Shown one piece after another: positions 25,534-38,500 of a stretch of DNA of 64,000 bases (position 1 is its first letter; the number at the start of each line of letters is the position of its first letter). Under the pieces are notes generated by a model. It saw only the letters and a list, made by a program, of their open reading frames with translations, was not told the DNA's origin and did no database searches. A program made the translations under genes and the position numbers. Origin of the DNA: Scylla paramamosain (Eukaryota; Arthropoda; Malacostraca; Decapoda; Portunidae); contig NC_087163.1 in assembly GCF_035594125.1 (NCBI RefSeq), positions 2,458,501-2,522,500 on the forward strand, in the 5' to 3' direction.

Positions 25534-28500
25534 TTAATAATAATGATAGTAAAAAAAATTGAATTGAAGAAATCATTCAGAAGTAAACTGATACAGTGTA
25601 TCATGCAGTACTCTTTTCCATGAACAGTTTTCTACATGTTAAATATAATAACTTCATTGCTTCACATAATTTTCATATAACAAATGACTGAGATGCAACA
25701 AATTCTATGAAGAATACTCATAGGTAGCTTACAGTTCACTACTGATAACTATTGCAATAACATGTAGTTCAGTATGTGGCTGCCGGCGTGGCTGACCAAT
25801 GCCACCGTCAGTCTGGACCAGTGCGTCTCCTGGGACACAAGCAGTGCTTTCTGCTCATTTGTTTCCCCAAAGTATTTGTTTGAGTGTGAGTTTTCAGTAC
25901 TGAGTGTTCATCTTGAATATTTATACATACCATTGTGATATAATTTTATAAAGAAGTAAGATACAAGATTAGGTGCACCACTGATTGGAGAAAATTGTTA
26001 ATGGCATTAAATGCTGTTATCCAGTCACATAAACATTCTATAAAAATGTATATAAATGATCAAAAAAAGTTATATGCATATATTCTCAGTACAATATTTT
26101 AGGAAGTAACGAAGTTCAAGCATTTTACAATCTTGGGTAAAAAACTTCTGCCATTTTAAGGCTATTGTAAAGACGGCTGTAAATAGTATTCTGCATAAGT
26201 TTGTTTATTTTTTACCAGCTTTATCAGCTTTGAGGGTGCCAACATCACCAAAGTAGTGCCGCCTCACTGGTGATGTGTATCCTGCACATCCATTTGTAAG
26301 ATTCATTGAACCAAGTGTGCATAGCAGTTCACTCTGCCTTGAAAACAGTTTGCAAAGACATGTGGTGATCAGATAACTGAATGAGGCAACCCTTTAAGAA
26401 ATTTGCCTGATGTAGGCTGCTGAAACCTTCATAATTATTTATAGATCATAATGCTTTCCTATTACATCATCTATATTTTTATTGATGAAAAGTCTTATGC
26501 AAGAAGCTACTAAGTGCTGAAGTGTTTGCAAGCATTCCATCATGACGTGTGCATGGGTGGTGCACCAGTCTAATTCACCTACACTGTGTAGTTCTTTGAG
26601 CCATACTTTCAGCGTACAAATCCCATCTTTTTTAAGAGGCGTGCAGGTTTTATGCCTGTCACACGTGTATTTGAAACATTTCACCAACTCCTCTGTATCT
26701 AGTTACTTAAGATTTATTTCTTGAAATGTTATTTGCATCCTTTACTGAAATAAGGTGATTGCTTTGTAAAGGTTGTGAATACCTTGTGTGTACAATGTAA
26801 AATTGTGGAAAATATAATGTCAGTTTGTAAAGGGTAAAATTTTATAACCTACATTCAAATGGTTGAAGGTTGTCATAACAGTGAGAGGTACTTAGTAAAA
26901 ATAACAAAGGAGAAGCTATAAAATATTTTTAGCATAGCTTTCACAATGGAAATAGTGCTGTGAAATTTATTTGTATTACATCAGTCTAGAGCTGTATTAT
27001 GTGGCAAGCACCAGAGAGATGTTGGGCCAAGAAAACAAAGCGATTTAAGGAGACCATAGAAAGTGAGATGATAAGTATGGAATAGTTGGTTTAGTTGGTT
27101 TTGAGAATACTGTTAGCTGTAACAGCAGGCTGTGAAGTATGTTGCAAAGTAACTTTTCTTGCAAGTAGTTTTGCAAAACAGGATCTAATAGAACTGTTTG
27201 ATAGCTTGCTATTGTTAAATTTAGAAATTTCTGCTAGACTTACTACAAAACAGAATTTCCAGAATGTGTTTAGAAATTCACTATTCTCAGTTACAAATAT
27301 TTTTTTCAAGTGAAAACCCAGCAAAATTTGATTTGTTGCAATGGGAAGACTGTTGTAACTATTCTTGAACTTTGCAACCAGTTTATAAAAGGAATTAAGC
27401 AATGACATAAAATAACAGACACTGAGAGTCCTAAAGTAACATAAAAAAAAAAGTGAAGGGAAAGGAAAAATGCATTACTCAGTAAAGAAAAAATTCTACA
27501 TTCCTAACTCTACCTATCTATATACCAGGCTGAGACCATCATTAAAATATCAGGACTGGGAAATGCCTGAGGATAAGAATGCGTGTGATGGTGATACTGG
27601 ATAGTTGTAGTTCATATAATGGCAGTGCTGCATGAACAGTAGTGCTCATGGCCAGAATAGCAAGATGATGCAGCAATATTAAAACAGCACTGTAGTTGTC
27701 AAAGCAGGTGATATAAGGCGACTATATTGGGCAAGACAGGGAGGCAGTGGAAGACAAGGTGTGTCAGGTGACTCAATGGTTTACCTTTGTAGGGAGTGTG
27801 CAATGACAATTGTATCCTTGTTTGTTTAGGGTGTAATGAACCTAACTTACTTCATCTAATCAAATTATATTTGATGGAGAAGATTTGCGAATGTTTGGGG
27901 TTTGGTAAGCATTTAGTGGTCTATTTCATACATGTTTCTTTTCCCCAAATGTTATGGTGCTCTGTTGCATGACCTCTACTCATACTCAAAGCTCACCATA
28001 AACAATTTGGCCACATGTATAATTATTAAAGTAATGAAAAAAAATAGTACAAATGTTGAGAAGCTCAAAATAATTGAATTTACTTGGATTTCTTCGATAC
28101 AACAAACTACAGTAATGAATACGCATTTAAGTACAAAATGCTTTTATTCATGTATAAATGTGCATTATTTACATTCAAAGAAAAATAGTTGGCGTGACAT
28201 GATATTGCGTTGGGGGATGTTTTAAATAAATAAGAAGCAATGAAATACAAGCATTAACGGCACTGATGACGCATGAACTTTGTGAGAGCCATCAGACAGC
28301 TTTCAAAATTAGGATAAACTGTGGCCACAGAATCCATATTAATGCTCTCTGGTAACTAAATACAGGTTACAAACAGTGCATAGTTATGGATGAGATGGAA
28401 TATATCTATGAGTGAGCCTGATGCTATCCATGCCACTCACACCCTGAGAAATATGCACCCCAATGCAGCGTCTTCCACCTGGTAATAACAATCATGTGGA

Positions 28501-29896
28501 TTACTTTTGACATCTTACCCAAGTGCTTCAAAGGCTGTACAGGAGAAACATCAAGAAGTGCTGCATTCCTACTATATACTTCTAGTGTAAAAGCAGATCA
28601 TAAGCATTTACAGATATGAACTAAAACAATACTATTAATAGCTAGTCATTGTTATCATGAAGTCAAAACTCTATATAAATTGCACTAATGAGAAAATTTT
28701 GATGATATACAGGTACATTTATGAGAAATATTTTGAGAAGCAGGTGAATAGCACTTTTTTTTTTAACTTTTCCTTCCACGTAAAAAAAAAAAAAAAAAAA
28801 AAAGTCACTTCTAGAAAATGACGAGTGGATAGAGTTCGTCAAGTTAACCAATTTAGTTTTTGAGGTGTTCTGATATTCCTGATGTTTCTTTGCTTAGCTG
28901 TGTGCTTCACCAGTGTTTGGTGTTGCAAGGCCCTCACAGACAGCTGATGTTGACTGCAGCACTCGATAAATCCGAGAAAATTTTGGGGAAGATAGATGAC
29001 ACCTATGTGGTATGTTCTTTTGGACTGAGATAGTAATAAATGCAAATATGATTATTATACTTGTTTTTTGTCTGAATACCAGGAAACGTGTTAGACATAA
29101 ACATTGTCCACAATCTTAGGATCATCTTGGGCCTACAGAATAGTGTTTGTGAAAATCAAGTATGCTTTTTTGTGCACTGTCTCATAGAGGTTTATGTTTA
29201 CAAGTTCAGTATTTACACAATGGACAATACTAGTTTTAATATCTACATACAGAAGTTGTAACATCATTAGCTTAACATTTTTTATAATCTGTTTTCCAAT
29301 CTGTACAAATCATTTCTTTAAACATCTTTCAGAAAATTTCAACAATAAACATTCTATTGGTTGTATTCCAATTACAACATGAAGATTAAATTCATAATAA
29401 CCAAGGTGTCCATATACAGGCAGCAGCATCATGCTAATGTGAGAAAACTATTCATATTATGTATTGGACTAAGAGAATTAATTAATTACATACTGACAAA
29501 TCATGCAAAAATTATCATTACATTATCAGAATGAATATACTTTATATGTTAAAGAACAAAATTAGGTAGACATCCCAGTGTTTACATCAGACCCTGATAA
29601 CAAGGTTACAGGCAATGACTGCACTGGAAAATACATAACATTACACAAATGAAGTCCTGAACTAATCATTAACTCAGTCTGTGAGCAGTCATTTCATTTA
29701 CATTATTGCAGCATACAGTGTTCTGGAAGTCACAGCAAAGAGGGGGATTGTAATATCATAGGTGTCATAATTGCTGCAGATGGATCTCACCCATCCCAGA
29801 CCAGGTAATTTCACAAACCACAACATTCCCCATCACACACTGACTTTCTGAACACCCACCATTAAATAAATCCTGGCTGTTGTAGGTGCTTGTCAT
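24998..29896. other. GOLT1 3' flank and convergent intergenic region
   Basis: This stretch lies between the GOLT1 stop codon and the LYRM4 stop codon, which converge. It is AT-rich with no further exon recognised. It holds an (AAT)n run at 25505-25533 and a poly(A) run of about 21 at 28783-28803. Possible GOLT1 polyadenylation hexamers are ATTAAA at 26006-26011 and AATAAA at 28225-28230, so the 3' UTR may be 1-3 kb long. That is inference only. Confidence 0.5.
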
Positions 29897-30383
29897 CTAC
29901 TTTTCAATGACCAGGGTTGGAGATCTGTACAGGTTTCCTAAAACAACCTGTAAAGCAAAACAGCATTACTAAGTCAATCAAATCCTCTTTGCCGATACAC
30001 TGTGATAATAAAATTAGTAAAGGTCATGTTTCTCAAAGTAAAGTTTATACAAAATTTCATACAAATATTCTGAATGCAATTTTCCCCACGATCACTAAAG
30101 AAATCAAGTGAATTTGTCAAAGTATTCTTACTTGTCTTTTTATGACTTGTAAAGATTCCTTGGCCATCTCCAATTCTCGTTTTTGGTCTGCTTCTGTTGT
30201 AAGAGATTTTGCTTTCCTGAAACCATCACGAACTCTTCGCAGGGCGTACTCTCTGTGGGGAGAACGAGAAAAGCTTAATGAAAATATATCAACCACTGCA
30301 CGACAGAGTAGTACCCTCTACTCTCTTAAATACCACATCATAAACAAATATTATTCAAACTAGATCTAATTACAAAAATGCTC

Positions 30384-30450
<67 letters not shown>

Positions 30451-30813
30451 GTACAAGAGAATAGGGTCATACCACCATCCCTTACATACTCATATACAAC
30501 TAAACAAAACCCATGGCCCTGTGTGCTGTGTGGAATGGCTGGGGAATGAAAGGTAAACTGACCCGGGCTACTCAAGGTTAGTGAAGTGGATAGTTAGAAG
30601 GAAATATTACGAGTTACCACCCTCTTCTGATGCAACACTACGGAAGGCGGCACATCGGCGAGCATGGACGCACTGAGTCGACAGAGACAATCTCACTTGA
30701 CTGCACTGTCTAAATAGTAAGCCTTACCTGTAATTATATGATGTAAACTTTCCGCTCTCTCTCAACAATGCCTTGTAGAGTGCTAATGCCTCCCGCCGCC
30801 CTCCTGCCGCCAT
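29897..30813 (-). CDS. LYRM4: LYR motif-containing protein 4 (ISD11)
   Basis: ISD11 stabilises the cysteine desulfurase NFS1 in the mitochondrial matrix, with acyl carrier protein, for Fe-S cluster assembly. Three exons join in phase: 30813-30728, 30252-30132 and 29947-29897 (258 nt, 85 residues; human LYRM4 has 91). Introns are GT-AG (475 and 184 nt). Family marks are ALYKALLRESGKF (residues 11-23), the LYR tripeptide written here as LYK, followed by YNYREYALRRVRDGFR and the C-terminal VIKRQVVLGNLYRS. The intron 1 position inside NYR matches the family's conserved block. The C-terminus stops at VIEK, a few residues shorter than in human. The start reads ACATGGCGGC, with the same ATGGCGGC core as SDHC but a weaker TISU match upstream. 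Intron 1 carries a (GA)n tract. The gene is convergent with GOLT1 and far from its stop. Confidence 0.93.
30386..30448. repeat. (GA)n microsatellite in LYRM4 intron 1
   Basis: About 31 GA units, reading as a CT polypyrimidine run on the transcribed (minus) sense strand. It ends about 135 nt upstream of the exon 2 acceptor in transcript order. Confidence 0.97.
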
Positions 30814-30905
30814 GTCTGGTTTTGTTTGGTAACATTTGTGATCCTGATCTTGAGGCTACTACTTTTTTTGTGACCGGTTTCGTTTTCTCACGCTTCTTAG
30901 TAAGA

Positions 30906-31005
30906 TAGACGGACAGATAGATAGATCGGTCCATCAATCGATAGATAAATAGATAGATAGATAGAAAGATAGATAGATATATAGATAAATAGATAGATAA
31001 CTTTA
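30906..31005. repeat. (GATA)n microsatellite
   Basis: GATA tetranucleotides with GACA and GAAA variants, about 90 bp upstream of the LYRM4 start. It could influence its promoter region, but no evidence is available from sequence. Confidence 0.93.
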
Positions 31006-32955
31006 CTGTCAATTCGTTGTAGAAAACAAACAAATTCTTTTTTGGCTGGAGCTCCACAATGCGATAAGTGATTAACAAAAATGGAAGACTATCACACACT
31101 ATCACAGAAAAATTACACTATCACATAAAATCACAGATAACCATGCTAATACTGAAGTTGTTCTTTCATTACTTATATGTTGTTTCTTGCACTGCTCCTT
31201 CTTCACAATTACGCTGCCTCCTCAGTCTTTTTTTTTTTCCCAACTATATGAAAAAAAAAAATCATAATATTTCCTGGCATGGTAGTAGCAAGGATGTTAT
31301 ATACTTTCCTTAGGTAGTGGTGATCGAGGGGCTGCAATTTGTAACGGCTTCCATTTATGGTTGTAGAATATTAGTAAGTCTTGTTATTGTCTTTTCTTGA
31401 TATATTTCGCTCTGCTGATTTTTGTGATGTTTTTTTTTCTTATTTTTAACATAATTGCTCCCGTTAAGATTACAAAGGGAGGAAGCGGTCTGACCATCCT
31501 GACGTCACATTCGACAGACGACCTTCCGCGAGCGTTGAAGTGCGTACTGCTACTCTGTGCCATTTATTTTATTTTTCGGCATAGCACCTGTCTGCTCGTC
31601 ACATGAGTGTATAGAAAGAAATTATGGTGATTCTACCTCCTTCCACAGGTGAGTAGAGAATTACATAACCAGATGTTCATATGAAGATAGGATAAAATAA
31701 GTTGAAATGTTATCCTTTTGAAATTATGATAGGCCTAGGGACAAAAACACGGAAACATATCGGTGCCTCATTATTGCAAGGTGTTTAAAACGGTACTCAT
31801 CGTCATGGAAGGGTGACAGTGAAGTAATGATATATTCTTAAGCGTTGTTGAGGACATAGTTATCAAATAGAAAACGAGGAACTGTAATACAGGGTGACCA
31901 GCGCACGTTTGCTTCTAGAACTTTGAACAATTATATGTAGCATACTTGTTTATTCATTTATTTATTATTATTTCTTTTTATTTATTTGTTTATTTACTGG
32001 TTTGTTTTCTAATGAATCTGCAGTCTTGTTAGCATACATGTAATTAAAGTAGTGTAGATGACTAGTGTAGTGTCGTTACTATTCTCTGCTCTGATTTTAG
32101 CGAGGTTTGCGAACTTCCGTTATAAGTGGCCTGTGTTTCCAGCCTTTGTGCTGTAGTGAAGATTATGTCGTGTTGAAAATACGTCTTGTATGGTCAGTAC
32201 TTTGCCATTTGTTCTCTTGAAGGATGAAACCTGTCTCTGGTCTTCACTTTTTCCTTTTGCTAACAATGCTAAAGAACGTCATCCTGGGTAACGCTATGTG
32301 GAAGAGGGAAACTGTGTGGTAAAAATCAATGTGTAAAAAAAAGCAAATACCAAGAAATAGACGAAAAAAAAAAAATCATTAAAAGCGACAGGTTTCATCA
32401 TTCAAAACGACCAAACAATAAAACAAAGGAATAATGAATCATAAACGAGTAAATAGGAAGTCAAAGGAGTAAAGCTGACATTTTTTTTTTGAGGGGAAAG
32501 TTATAACATTAACACAACCTCACAGTGGTGGCGTGGCCGTGGCGTGAGTGCCCTCAACGAGTCGTGCTGCTGTGTGAAGAAATCGCGCGCCAAGGCAAGT
32601 GTTGTATCTTGCCAGGGGAGCGTAGGGCGCCAATTTCACAGGCAGAAATTACCAGTATCGTGCGCCATCATGCCGGATTGGAAGAGAGCAAGGAACAATG
32701 GATTAACTTGAGAAGAATGCGAAGTGGAAGGTGCCGCCTAGTTACGTGTGCATGGTGAAGAGGCTGATTGATGCCATGCACAAATATAATACGTATGAAC
32801 ATTTAAGGGCGGTGTTGTTTTATTCAGTCCTCATTGTTGTGTGGCGCGGCTCACCAGAATACCCAGCTACTAGGACATGTATACCTGCCTTTTGAGTGGT
32901 TTGTGCAAGGACACTTCCTACAACACTATTATCTTTACCCTACGCAATAAAACTG

Positions 32956-32997
<42 letters not shown>

Positions 32998-33215
32998 TTG
33001 AGGTAATACAGTGCCAGGCAGCGGTGTAATGTCCTGTAGCATGGAGGCAGTTCAGACCCACTTAAACCAGATGTGCTGCCATATTCCTAATAGAAAATGG
33101 AATCTGGTCTGTTCATAGTAAAGGGGAGACTTGTGAAATCCCAATCAACTGTGCGAATAACAGGAGAATCGTGTTGTGACCCTAATATAGAAGCCTCACA
33201 ATTCGCTGGAGTGTG
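31006..33215. other. Non-coding stretch, no gene recognised
   Basis: A (CT)n run lies at about 32960-32994. An open stretch around 32690-32900 on the plus strand reads KWKVPPSYVCMVKRL and then YEHLRAVLFYS, but it has an upstream stop and no domain I recognise. GC is locally raised near 32.5-32.9 kb. Confidence 0.4.
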
Positions 33216-33300
33216 TGTGTACCATTTGCTTGACTGGTAACGTGGTGAGCTTTCATCCTCAGGTTCCAGGTTCGATTCCCGAGACGGCGCCTTTCTCCCC
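33216..33300 (+). mobile_element. tRNA-like SINE fragment
   Basis: The sequence contains a perfect RNA polymerase III B-box, GGTTCGATTCC, at about 33270. A D-arm/A-box-like TTGCTTGACTGGTAACGTGG lies about 45 nt upstream. The arms do not pair well enough for a functional tRNA, so this is more likely the head of a tRNA-derived SINE or an old tRNA pseudogene. Confidence 0.5.
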
Positions 33301-33552
33301 ATGCTCGAGATTTATTTGAGCGTCCAGAAGGTTTTCAGTATTTCAGTGCCCTGGGTGTGTTATGGTTACGCCCCGGTGTGAGGCATCACAAGTGGGACGC
33401 CGTGGTTTGAAGCGAGACGTGTTTCGTCATGTAATGCACAGTAAAACAACCTTCTTACGGTCACTTCTGGATATTGTGATTATTTGACAGGCACAAGTGA
33501 TAATAGGCCTACATAAGATAAATAGGAAAATATTAAGTACTTTTGTACATCA

Positions 33553-33602
33553 AACACACACACACACACACGCACGCACGCACGCACGCACGCACACACA
33601 CA
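33553..33602. repeat. (CA)n / (CACG)n microsatellite
   Basis: A CA run interrupted by five CACG/CGCA tetranucleotides. CpG-containing alternating purine-pyrimidine of this type favours Z-DNA. Confidence 0.95.
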
Positions 33603-34233
33603 TGGTATGCAAAAACAGGTGATAAATTTTATCATTTCAACCCAGAAATCGCAATGTATTGGGTCTATCTGGTGATCGTAAGCCTCGCCCACAGCCTGGG
33701 TCAGCTCCACCCACTGGCTGTCCTCTTCTGTAGGGGGAGACAGCGGCGTGCATACAAGATTGGGAAGGAAGGTTTATCGGTGGAATGGAAGACATAGAAA
33801 ATGAGGGGGAAAAAAAAGGTGCACAAGAATGTAGACAGGAGTGACTTTGTAATACTTCCAAGATTGCTTCCAATTCTGACTGGACTTCATAACATCGTCT
33901 TGCATGAAAAAAAAAAAAAAAATAAATAAATAAAAAAATAAAATAAAATGTCCATCATACGACTTTCTGATTTCTACCATTCCTCGTTCCCACATTCCCA
34001 TGCAACTCCCTTCAGTTGCCTGTCTAAACAACTCCACCAGCAGCACCACGCATACCCTCCTTGTTATCATCATCCTATCATTAATATTGCTTCCCAGTTC
34101 AACCAGTGTCACTTGCATTATTTCTTATGTCTGTCATGGTTCTCACTTTCCGGGTTCCATTGTTCCATGCTCTCCCGTACTGCACATCTGGCACACTTTG
34201 CTGCAGGACTCAAAGACAATATATATATACTTC

Positions 34234-34390
34234 TTTTTCATTCACATCTATACACTGTGCTCCACCTCTACTTTTCATATGCTAACAGCCTCTTTCATTT
34301 TGTATCATGGTCTTTCATTCAACCTCATTCTTCCATTTAGTCCCAAATACTTCACTCTTTCTTCCACTTAATTTTTCTCCACTTCTTCAC
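34234..34390 (+). repeat. Dispersed repeat, first of two direct copies
   Basis: About 155 bp here is closely similar to 36744-36900: TCCACCTCTACTTTTCATRTG, then AGCCTCTTTCATTTTGTATC, then CATTCTTCCATTTAGTC and ACTTCACTCT. The copies are in the same orientation about 2.5 kb apart. The family is not known to me and no coding content is clear. Confidence 0.8.
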
Positions 34391-35076
34391 ATTTCGTGTC
34401 ACCCGTCTCTGCTTCTCTCCATTCTTCATCCTTGAATATAATTTCGCGGCAAACATCCGCTTCACCCACTCAGCTAACATGTCAATCCTGTTTAGAATCT
34501 TGATGCAGTTTTCTTTCCCTCCATTCTACGCCTTCCATTCCACAGATAATAAACCTTTCAGCAAGTCTTGTATCCTCTATTCGTTTCGGTCTCGCTTTAT
34601 ACTTCAAGGTTGTCTTCATGCCTTTCCTTCAGTGTACTCCACCTTACTATTGAACTGCCATGGCCTCTGCTCAAGGTTAAGAAATGTTGTGGTGTAAGTT
34701 TAAAGGTTCGGAATCCATCGCGGGCAGTAATAGGAGATAAAGGAAAAGTTAAAATTTTCTCAGTGCTTGTAGTTTTATTGCTGTTGTGTAAAATCGTCAA
34801 AGGTTACTCAATAGAATAATGTCTTCAGCAGTCAAAGGGTTAAGTCACTTTTCAAAGCCTTTATCGCTGCATACCTTAGCGTGCTCAGTGTCATCCTTTC
34901 CACTGTAATAAGTTCTATTGCTTATTTCTTTGACTTCTTGATGAAAAAGTGGAAACATTAGAATGGACTATCTGACAAACAGAAACGTAGAAAATCTCCG
35001 CTATACTGTCAAAACCTTCAAGTCGCGGTGATTCCTGCCGTGTGTGTGTCACCAGTTAATGAGAGCGAGACTCGTA

Positions 35077-35106
35077 GCGCGACTCCAGAGCATTCTATAG
35101 TCGCGC
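35077..35106. repeat. Short GC-rich inverted repeat
   Basis: GCGCGACT and AGTCGCGC form perfect 8-bp arms around a 14-nt loop. Further CGCGACT/AGTCGCG words occur just to the right (AGTCGCGTG near 35128). This looks like the end of a degenerate DNA transposon but is unassigned. Confidence 0.6.
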
Positions 35107-36075
35107 GATCAATTGCATGTCCTCCCAGTCGCGTGTCTGAAATCGCCCGGTGTGGACAGGGCGTCAAAAATGATCAAGCCAACAGTTGCTGATACGCGCC
35201 TGGCAGAAGTAACCAATGATTCACACAAAATCTTTATAGAAGTAATATACCAACTGATTTATTGCCCCATCAAGAAAACGGGGATGGGAATTATTTACAC
35301 TCTAGTTTTACCGATGGAGAAAGTAATGGAGTGCGTGTCCATGGTAAAATATTACATCACCAAAGGTTGCATTACCAGTAAGAGAGTCCTTTGATTCTAG
35401 TGATTTATAGTAATGTGTTTGATTGAATAAACGTATGAGGATAATGGACGCCAGCGCTGTACACAACTCACGCACGTAAATATCATAAACATAAAATTAC
35501 AAAGATATACAGTACACACTATACTCTGTGTCACCAGCTCTGTCAGTTTTCTTGCCACTTCAGAGCACGCGGACATAACGCTGCCACTGACTAATGCTCT
35601 CATTCGCTGACTGCTCTTTGCATTCCCATCTTGTGGTGAAGTGAGCGGCGAAATGAATCTGTCTTCCTGTCAAAACTGTAAATCGTAAGGTATACCGGAG
35701 TATCCAGATAAAGATAAGTTTACAATTGAATAATGGTCTGTGTTGGAATGAAATAAATTTGTCGTACATTCCAAGTAAAAGAAAATAATAGATAAATAAA
35801 GAAAAAGAATAAATAAATAAAAAAAAGGACGGGAATGACTTGAATTTTAGAGCATTGAGAGAGTCGAGCATGAACCAGTGGCATCGTTAACCCTTTCCCT
35901 GGAGGTGTGGAGTAGTGCTACAAATCCACCTTGCTGTGCTTCAACTTGTGGTGGAGGGTACTGCGGAAATAACCTCAGCGTATTTTCAGAACGACTGTTC
36001 ATTTCTCTTTAAATTATAACAAAATAAATAATAAACACAATGAAGAGATCAGCCGTGAAATTAATGAACTGAATC

Positions 36076-36097
36076 GAACCTAATCTAACCTAACCCA
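36076..36097 (-). repeat. Short telomere-like AACCT stretch
   Basis: GAACCTAATCTAACCTAACC is four degenerate units of the arthropod telomere repeat (TTAGG on the other strand). It is too short to be a telomere. Confidence 0.45.
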
Positions 36098-36651
36098 TAG
36101 ATAAAAAACTCTGGTGTTATTTCAATGTTATCCGCGTTGATTTCTTTCCGTCTTTAATAAAACTAATGCAAATTTAATGGTACACCAGTAACAGCGGAAC
36201 GATCGGGCAGTTAAACCCTGTAATGTGTATTGCCGCTCAGTTAAAATCTCTTAGGGTTATTGGTGTGAGGTGACCAGTGCCAGGCGGTCACTGGTCAGGG
36301 GGTCAACAACAGGGGACGCACGATGCATATTTCTGCCCCCTCTACTTGTTCTGAAATGACACCAGCCATCGCAGCGTGGCGGAGCAGAGCGTGGCCTTGG
36401 CTGTGGTGTGCTGCCATCTGGTGACACACAGGGAGACTGCTCGGCCTGGCGCGCTGGTAGATGCGAGCTATTTTCAGGTGTCCGCGGCAAGATGTCAACT
36501 GCGGTCTTTCCTCGTTGGATTGCCGTGAATCAGGTCCATTAATCTCACTTAACGAAATATTCAGAATACATGTAGATAAAACACAACTAGAGCAATGCTG
36601 CATCGCCTTCCTCTTGTGTTATGGATAGGGATGATGGGTGGAAGTAGGTGG

Positions 36652-36725
36652 GTATATTTCATACAGGGACTGCCACGTGTAAGCCTGGTCGCTTCTTGCA
36701 GCTTCCCTTATTTCTTATTTTCTTC
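36652..36725 (+). mobile_element. Probable SINE/retroelement 3' end
   Basis: The phrase ATACAGGGACTGCCACGTGT, followed by CTTCTTGCAGCTTCCC and an AT-rich TTATTT tail, is wording I associate with a very common decapod interspersed repeat. Recognition is from memory and cannot be checked here. Confidence 0.4.
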
Positions 36726-36743
36726 TTATTTATTTCTCTACTG

Positions 36744-36900
36744 CTTTTCATTCATATCCATACACTATGCTCCACCTCTACTTTTCATGTGCTAGCAGCC
36801 TCTTTCATTTTGTATCATGGTCGTCTTTCATTCAACCTCATTCTTCCATTTAGTCTCACATACTTCACTCTCCCTTCCATTTAATTTTCCTCCACTTTTT
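36744..36900 (+). repeat. Dispersed repeat, second of two direct copies
   Basis: The partner of 34234-34390 with the same internal order and only scattered substitutions plus a 3-nt insertion (GTC). It follows the putative SINE 3' end almost directly. Confidence 0.8.
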
Positions 36901-37257
36901 CGGGTGATGGAGGGAGAGGAGGGTTGGGGAGCCTTCTGTAGGGATTTAATTTCAAAGCATGCTGTGGAAGAAGCAGCCAAACAACACTAAGTGCGATGCT
37001 TTTAGAGTATTTGGAGAAGAGTTTAATGTTCGAGAAGTTAACATTTTCTGCACATTAAGAGCGCAGCATCACACAGGTGTTTCACAAGGACAGCCTTACA
37101 CGCGTGATTCACAGGACTTGAGATGACGACTATGCACGTGTACATTATACTCATAGTCAGTACCTCTGTAATGTCACGGCACGCCACGTTGTCTCTTGCA
37201 AAACGTGTCGCCTTTCTTGGCTAAATCGCATATATAAGTTGACAGGTATAGCACTAG

Positions 37258-37310
37258 ATAGGTAGATAGATAGAATAGATGGATTGACTGATAGATTAAT
37301 AGATACATAG
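37258..37310. repeat. Degenerate (GATA)n microsatellite
   Basis: GATA units mixed with GATT and GGAT. Confidence 0.85.
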
Positions 37311-37573
37311 ATAGGTATTTAGTATCACATAATGAAAAGGATGTATGATATTTAATATTTGCACTGAATGACGAACAAAACATACATTCCTAGACAACAT
37401 TGAGGGTGCGACACCTTTCCACTCCAGCTGAGTGTAGTTGTTATGGCCGGGCAACTCCGCGTGATCACGTGACAGCAGGGCGGCCATTGTGGTGTTGACA
37501 AGAGGAGCACGGTGCCACGGAATCTCACTGTAGCTCCCCGCTGATGTCCCACTCGCTGTGAAATGCTGGGACT

Positions 37574-37757
37574 GTATTCTGAAACACTTCTGAGCAACAC
37601 CGCTACATTCAAGAGGCTCTGTAAGTTGAAGTGACGCGGAGTTTTTAGAATGTTTTTTTTTTTTACAGTTCTAGCGACATATTAACGAGATTTCTACATT
37701 ATTGTAAGGAGAAACTCTTGTGAGAACGCGGCTAATAATTTATGTGGCCTTAAAATA
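37574..37757 (-). mobile_element. MITE-like element, copy 3 (inverted)
   Basis: Read on the minus strand, the landmarks run AAGGCCACATAAATTATTAG, GTTCTCACAAGAGTTTCTCC, AATGTAGAAATCTCGTTAAT, CTAGAACTGTAAAAA, then AGAGCCTCTTGAATGTAG and AAGTGTTTCAGAATAC. This is the same order as the copies at 10.2, 41.1 and 54.4 kb. An expanded A/T run (about 11) interrupts the middle. The first terminal inverted repeat is missing or eroded. Confidence 0.75.
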
Positions 37758-38021
37758 CTCATGTTTTTTTTCAATGACCCCAGCTGGTCTGCTCGCGTTG
37801 TCATATTTTAGCTTGTCTACATTCTACATTCTACATTCTACACGTAAATTGTCACTGGGGAAGTTAAATGTCTTGTCCTGTCCTTGGTGTTATGGGGGGT
37901 GGTGGGGGGAGGAAGAGGCGACAGGTCTGTATTCTTGACCGGCTCGACATCTCTGGTTCTTTTAATGGTCTAGTGGTAATTGAGGAGTTTTCAGAGTACA
38001 GCGCACCCAAATCCTGTAAAA

Positions 38022-38064
<43 letters not shown>

Positions 38065-38383
38065 GGTAAGGTCTTTCCCAGTGCTGTAGAATTACTTCTT
38101 AAACTGAAATTTGCTTTCTATCGTATATTTTCCTCTGAAGCCAAAGAATCTTGTGCTCAGCCGCCGTATTGTCAGCAGTCTGCGGCGGTTCTGTTTAATA
38201 TTCAAATGTTTTCACCCTTCAAATGTTTCCTTCATTCTGGTATTAGTTCAGTGAGGATTTGCACCATCAATAGGGAGGAAACAATCACGAGAACTTGACC
38301 AATCATCTCTGCGGCCCTTGAGCACAGGCCTAATGAGAAAGCAAAGCGTGCAAGATTATTAGCCTCAGATTCACAGATCCCGT

Positions 38384-38500
38384 ATTTTCAACCGCTGGGG
38401 TCTCACTACAACTGTTTTCAAAGGCTTTCATGGATGGCTTTCCCTACTGATAACAGTTAATCTTTGTTCAACTAGTGTTAGAATCATGCAGAACCCTCGT
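38384..38500 (+). mobile_element. MITE-related fragment running into a minisatellite
   Basis: CGTATTTTCAACCGCTGGGG, TCTCACTACAACTGTTTTCAAAGGCT and later AACCCTCGTGAACTTATAAC parallel the start and middle of the MITE-like family. The last part is the first partial unit of the 156-bp tandem array, which suggests the array grew from a transposon copy. Confidence 0.45.

Noticed and set aside
29897..29947. Possible frameshift in LYRM4 exon 3 at the A4/T4 run
   Set aside because: Recounting the bases gives four T on the coding strand. Exon 3 is then 51 nt, in phase and matches the family C-terminus.
32690..32900. Plus-strand open stretch around KWKVPPSYVCMVKRL
   Set aside because: There is no start or splice support upstream (a stop precedes it) and no family is recognised. 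It may be chance in a GC-richer patch.
33216..33300. Functional tRNA gene
   Set aside because: The B-box is perfect, but the acceptor, T and anticodon arms do not pair properly, so a SINE or pseudogene is more likely.
37296..37487. Minus-strand frame MAALLSRDHAELPGHNNYTQ... with a good start context
   Set aside because: It is short, has no recognised domain, no clear donor or partner exon, and lies next to repeats. I could not support it as a gene.
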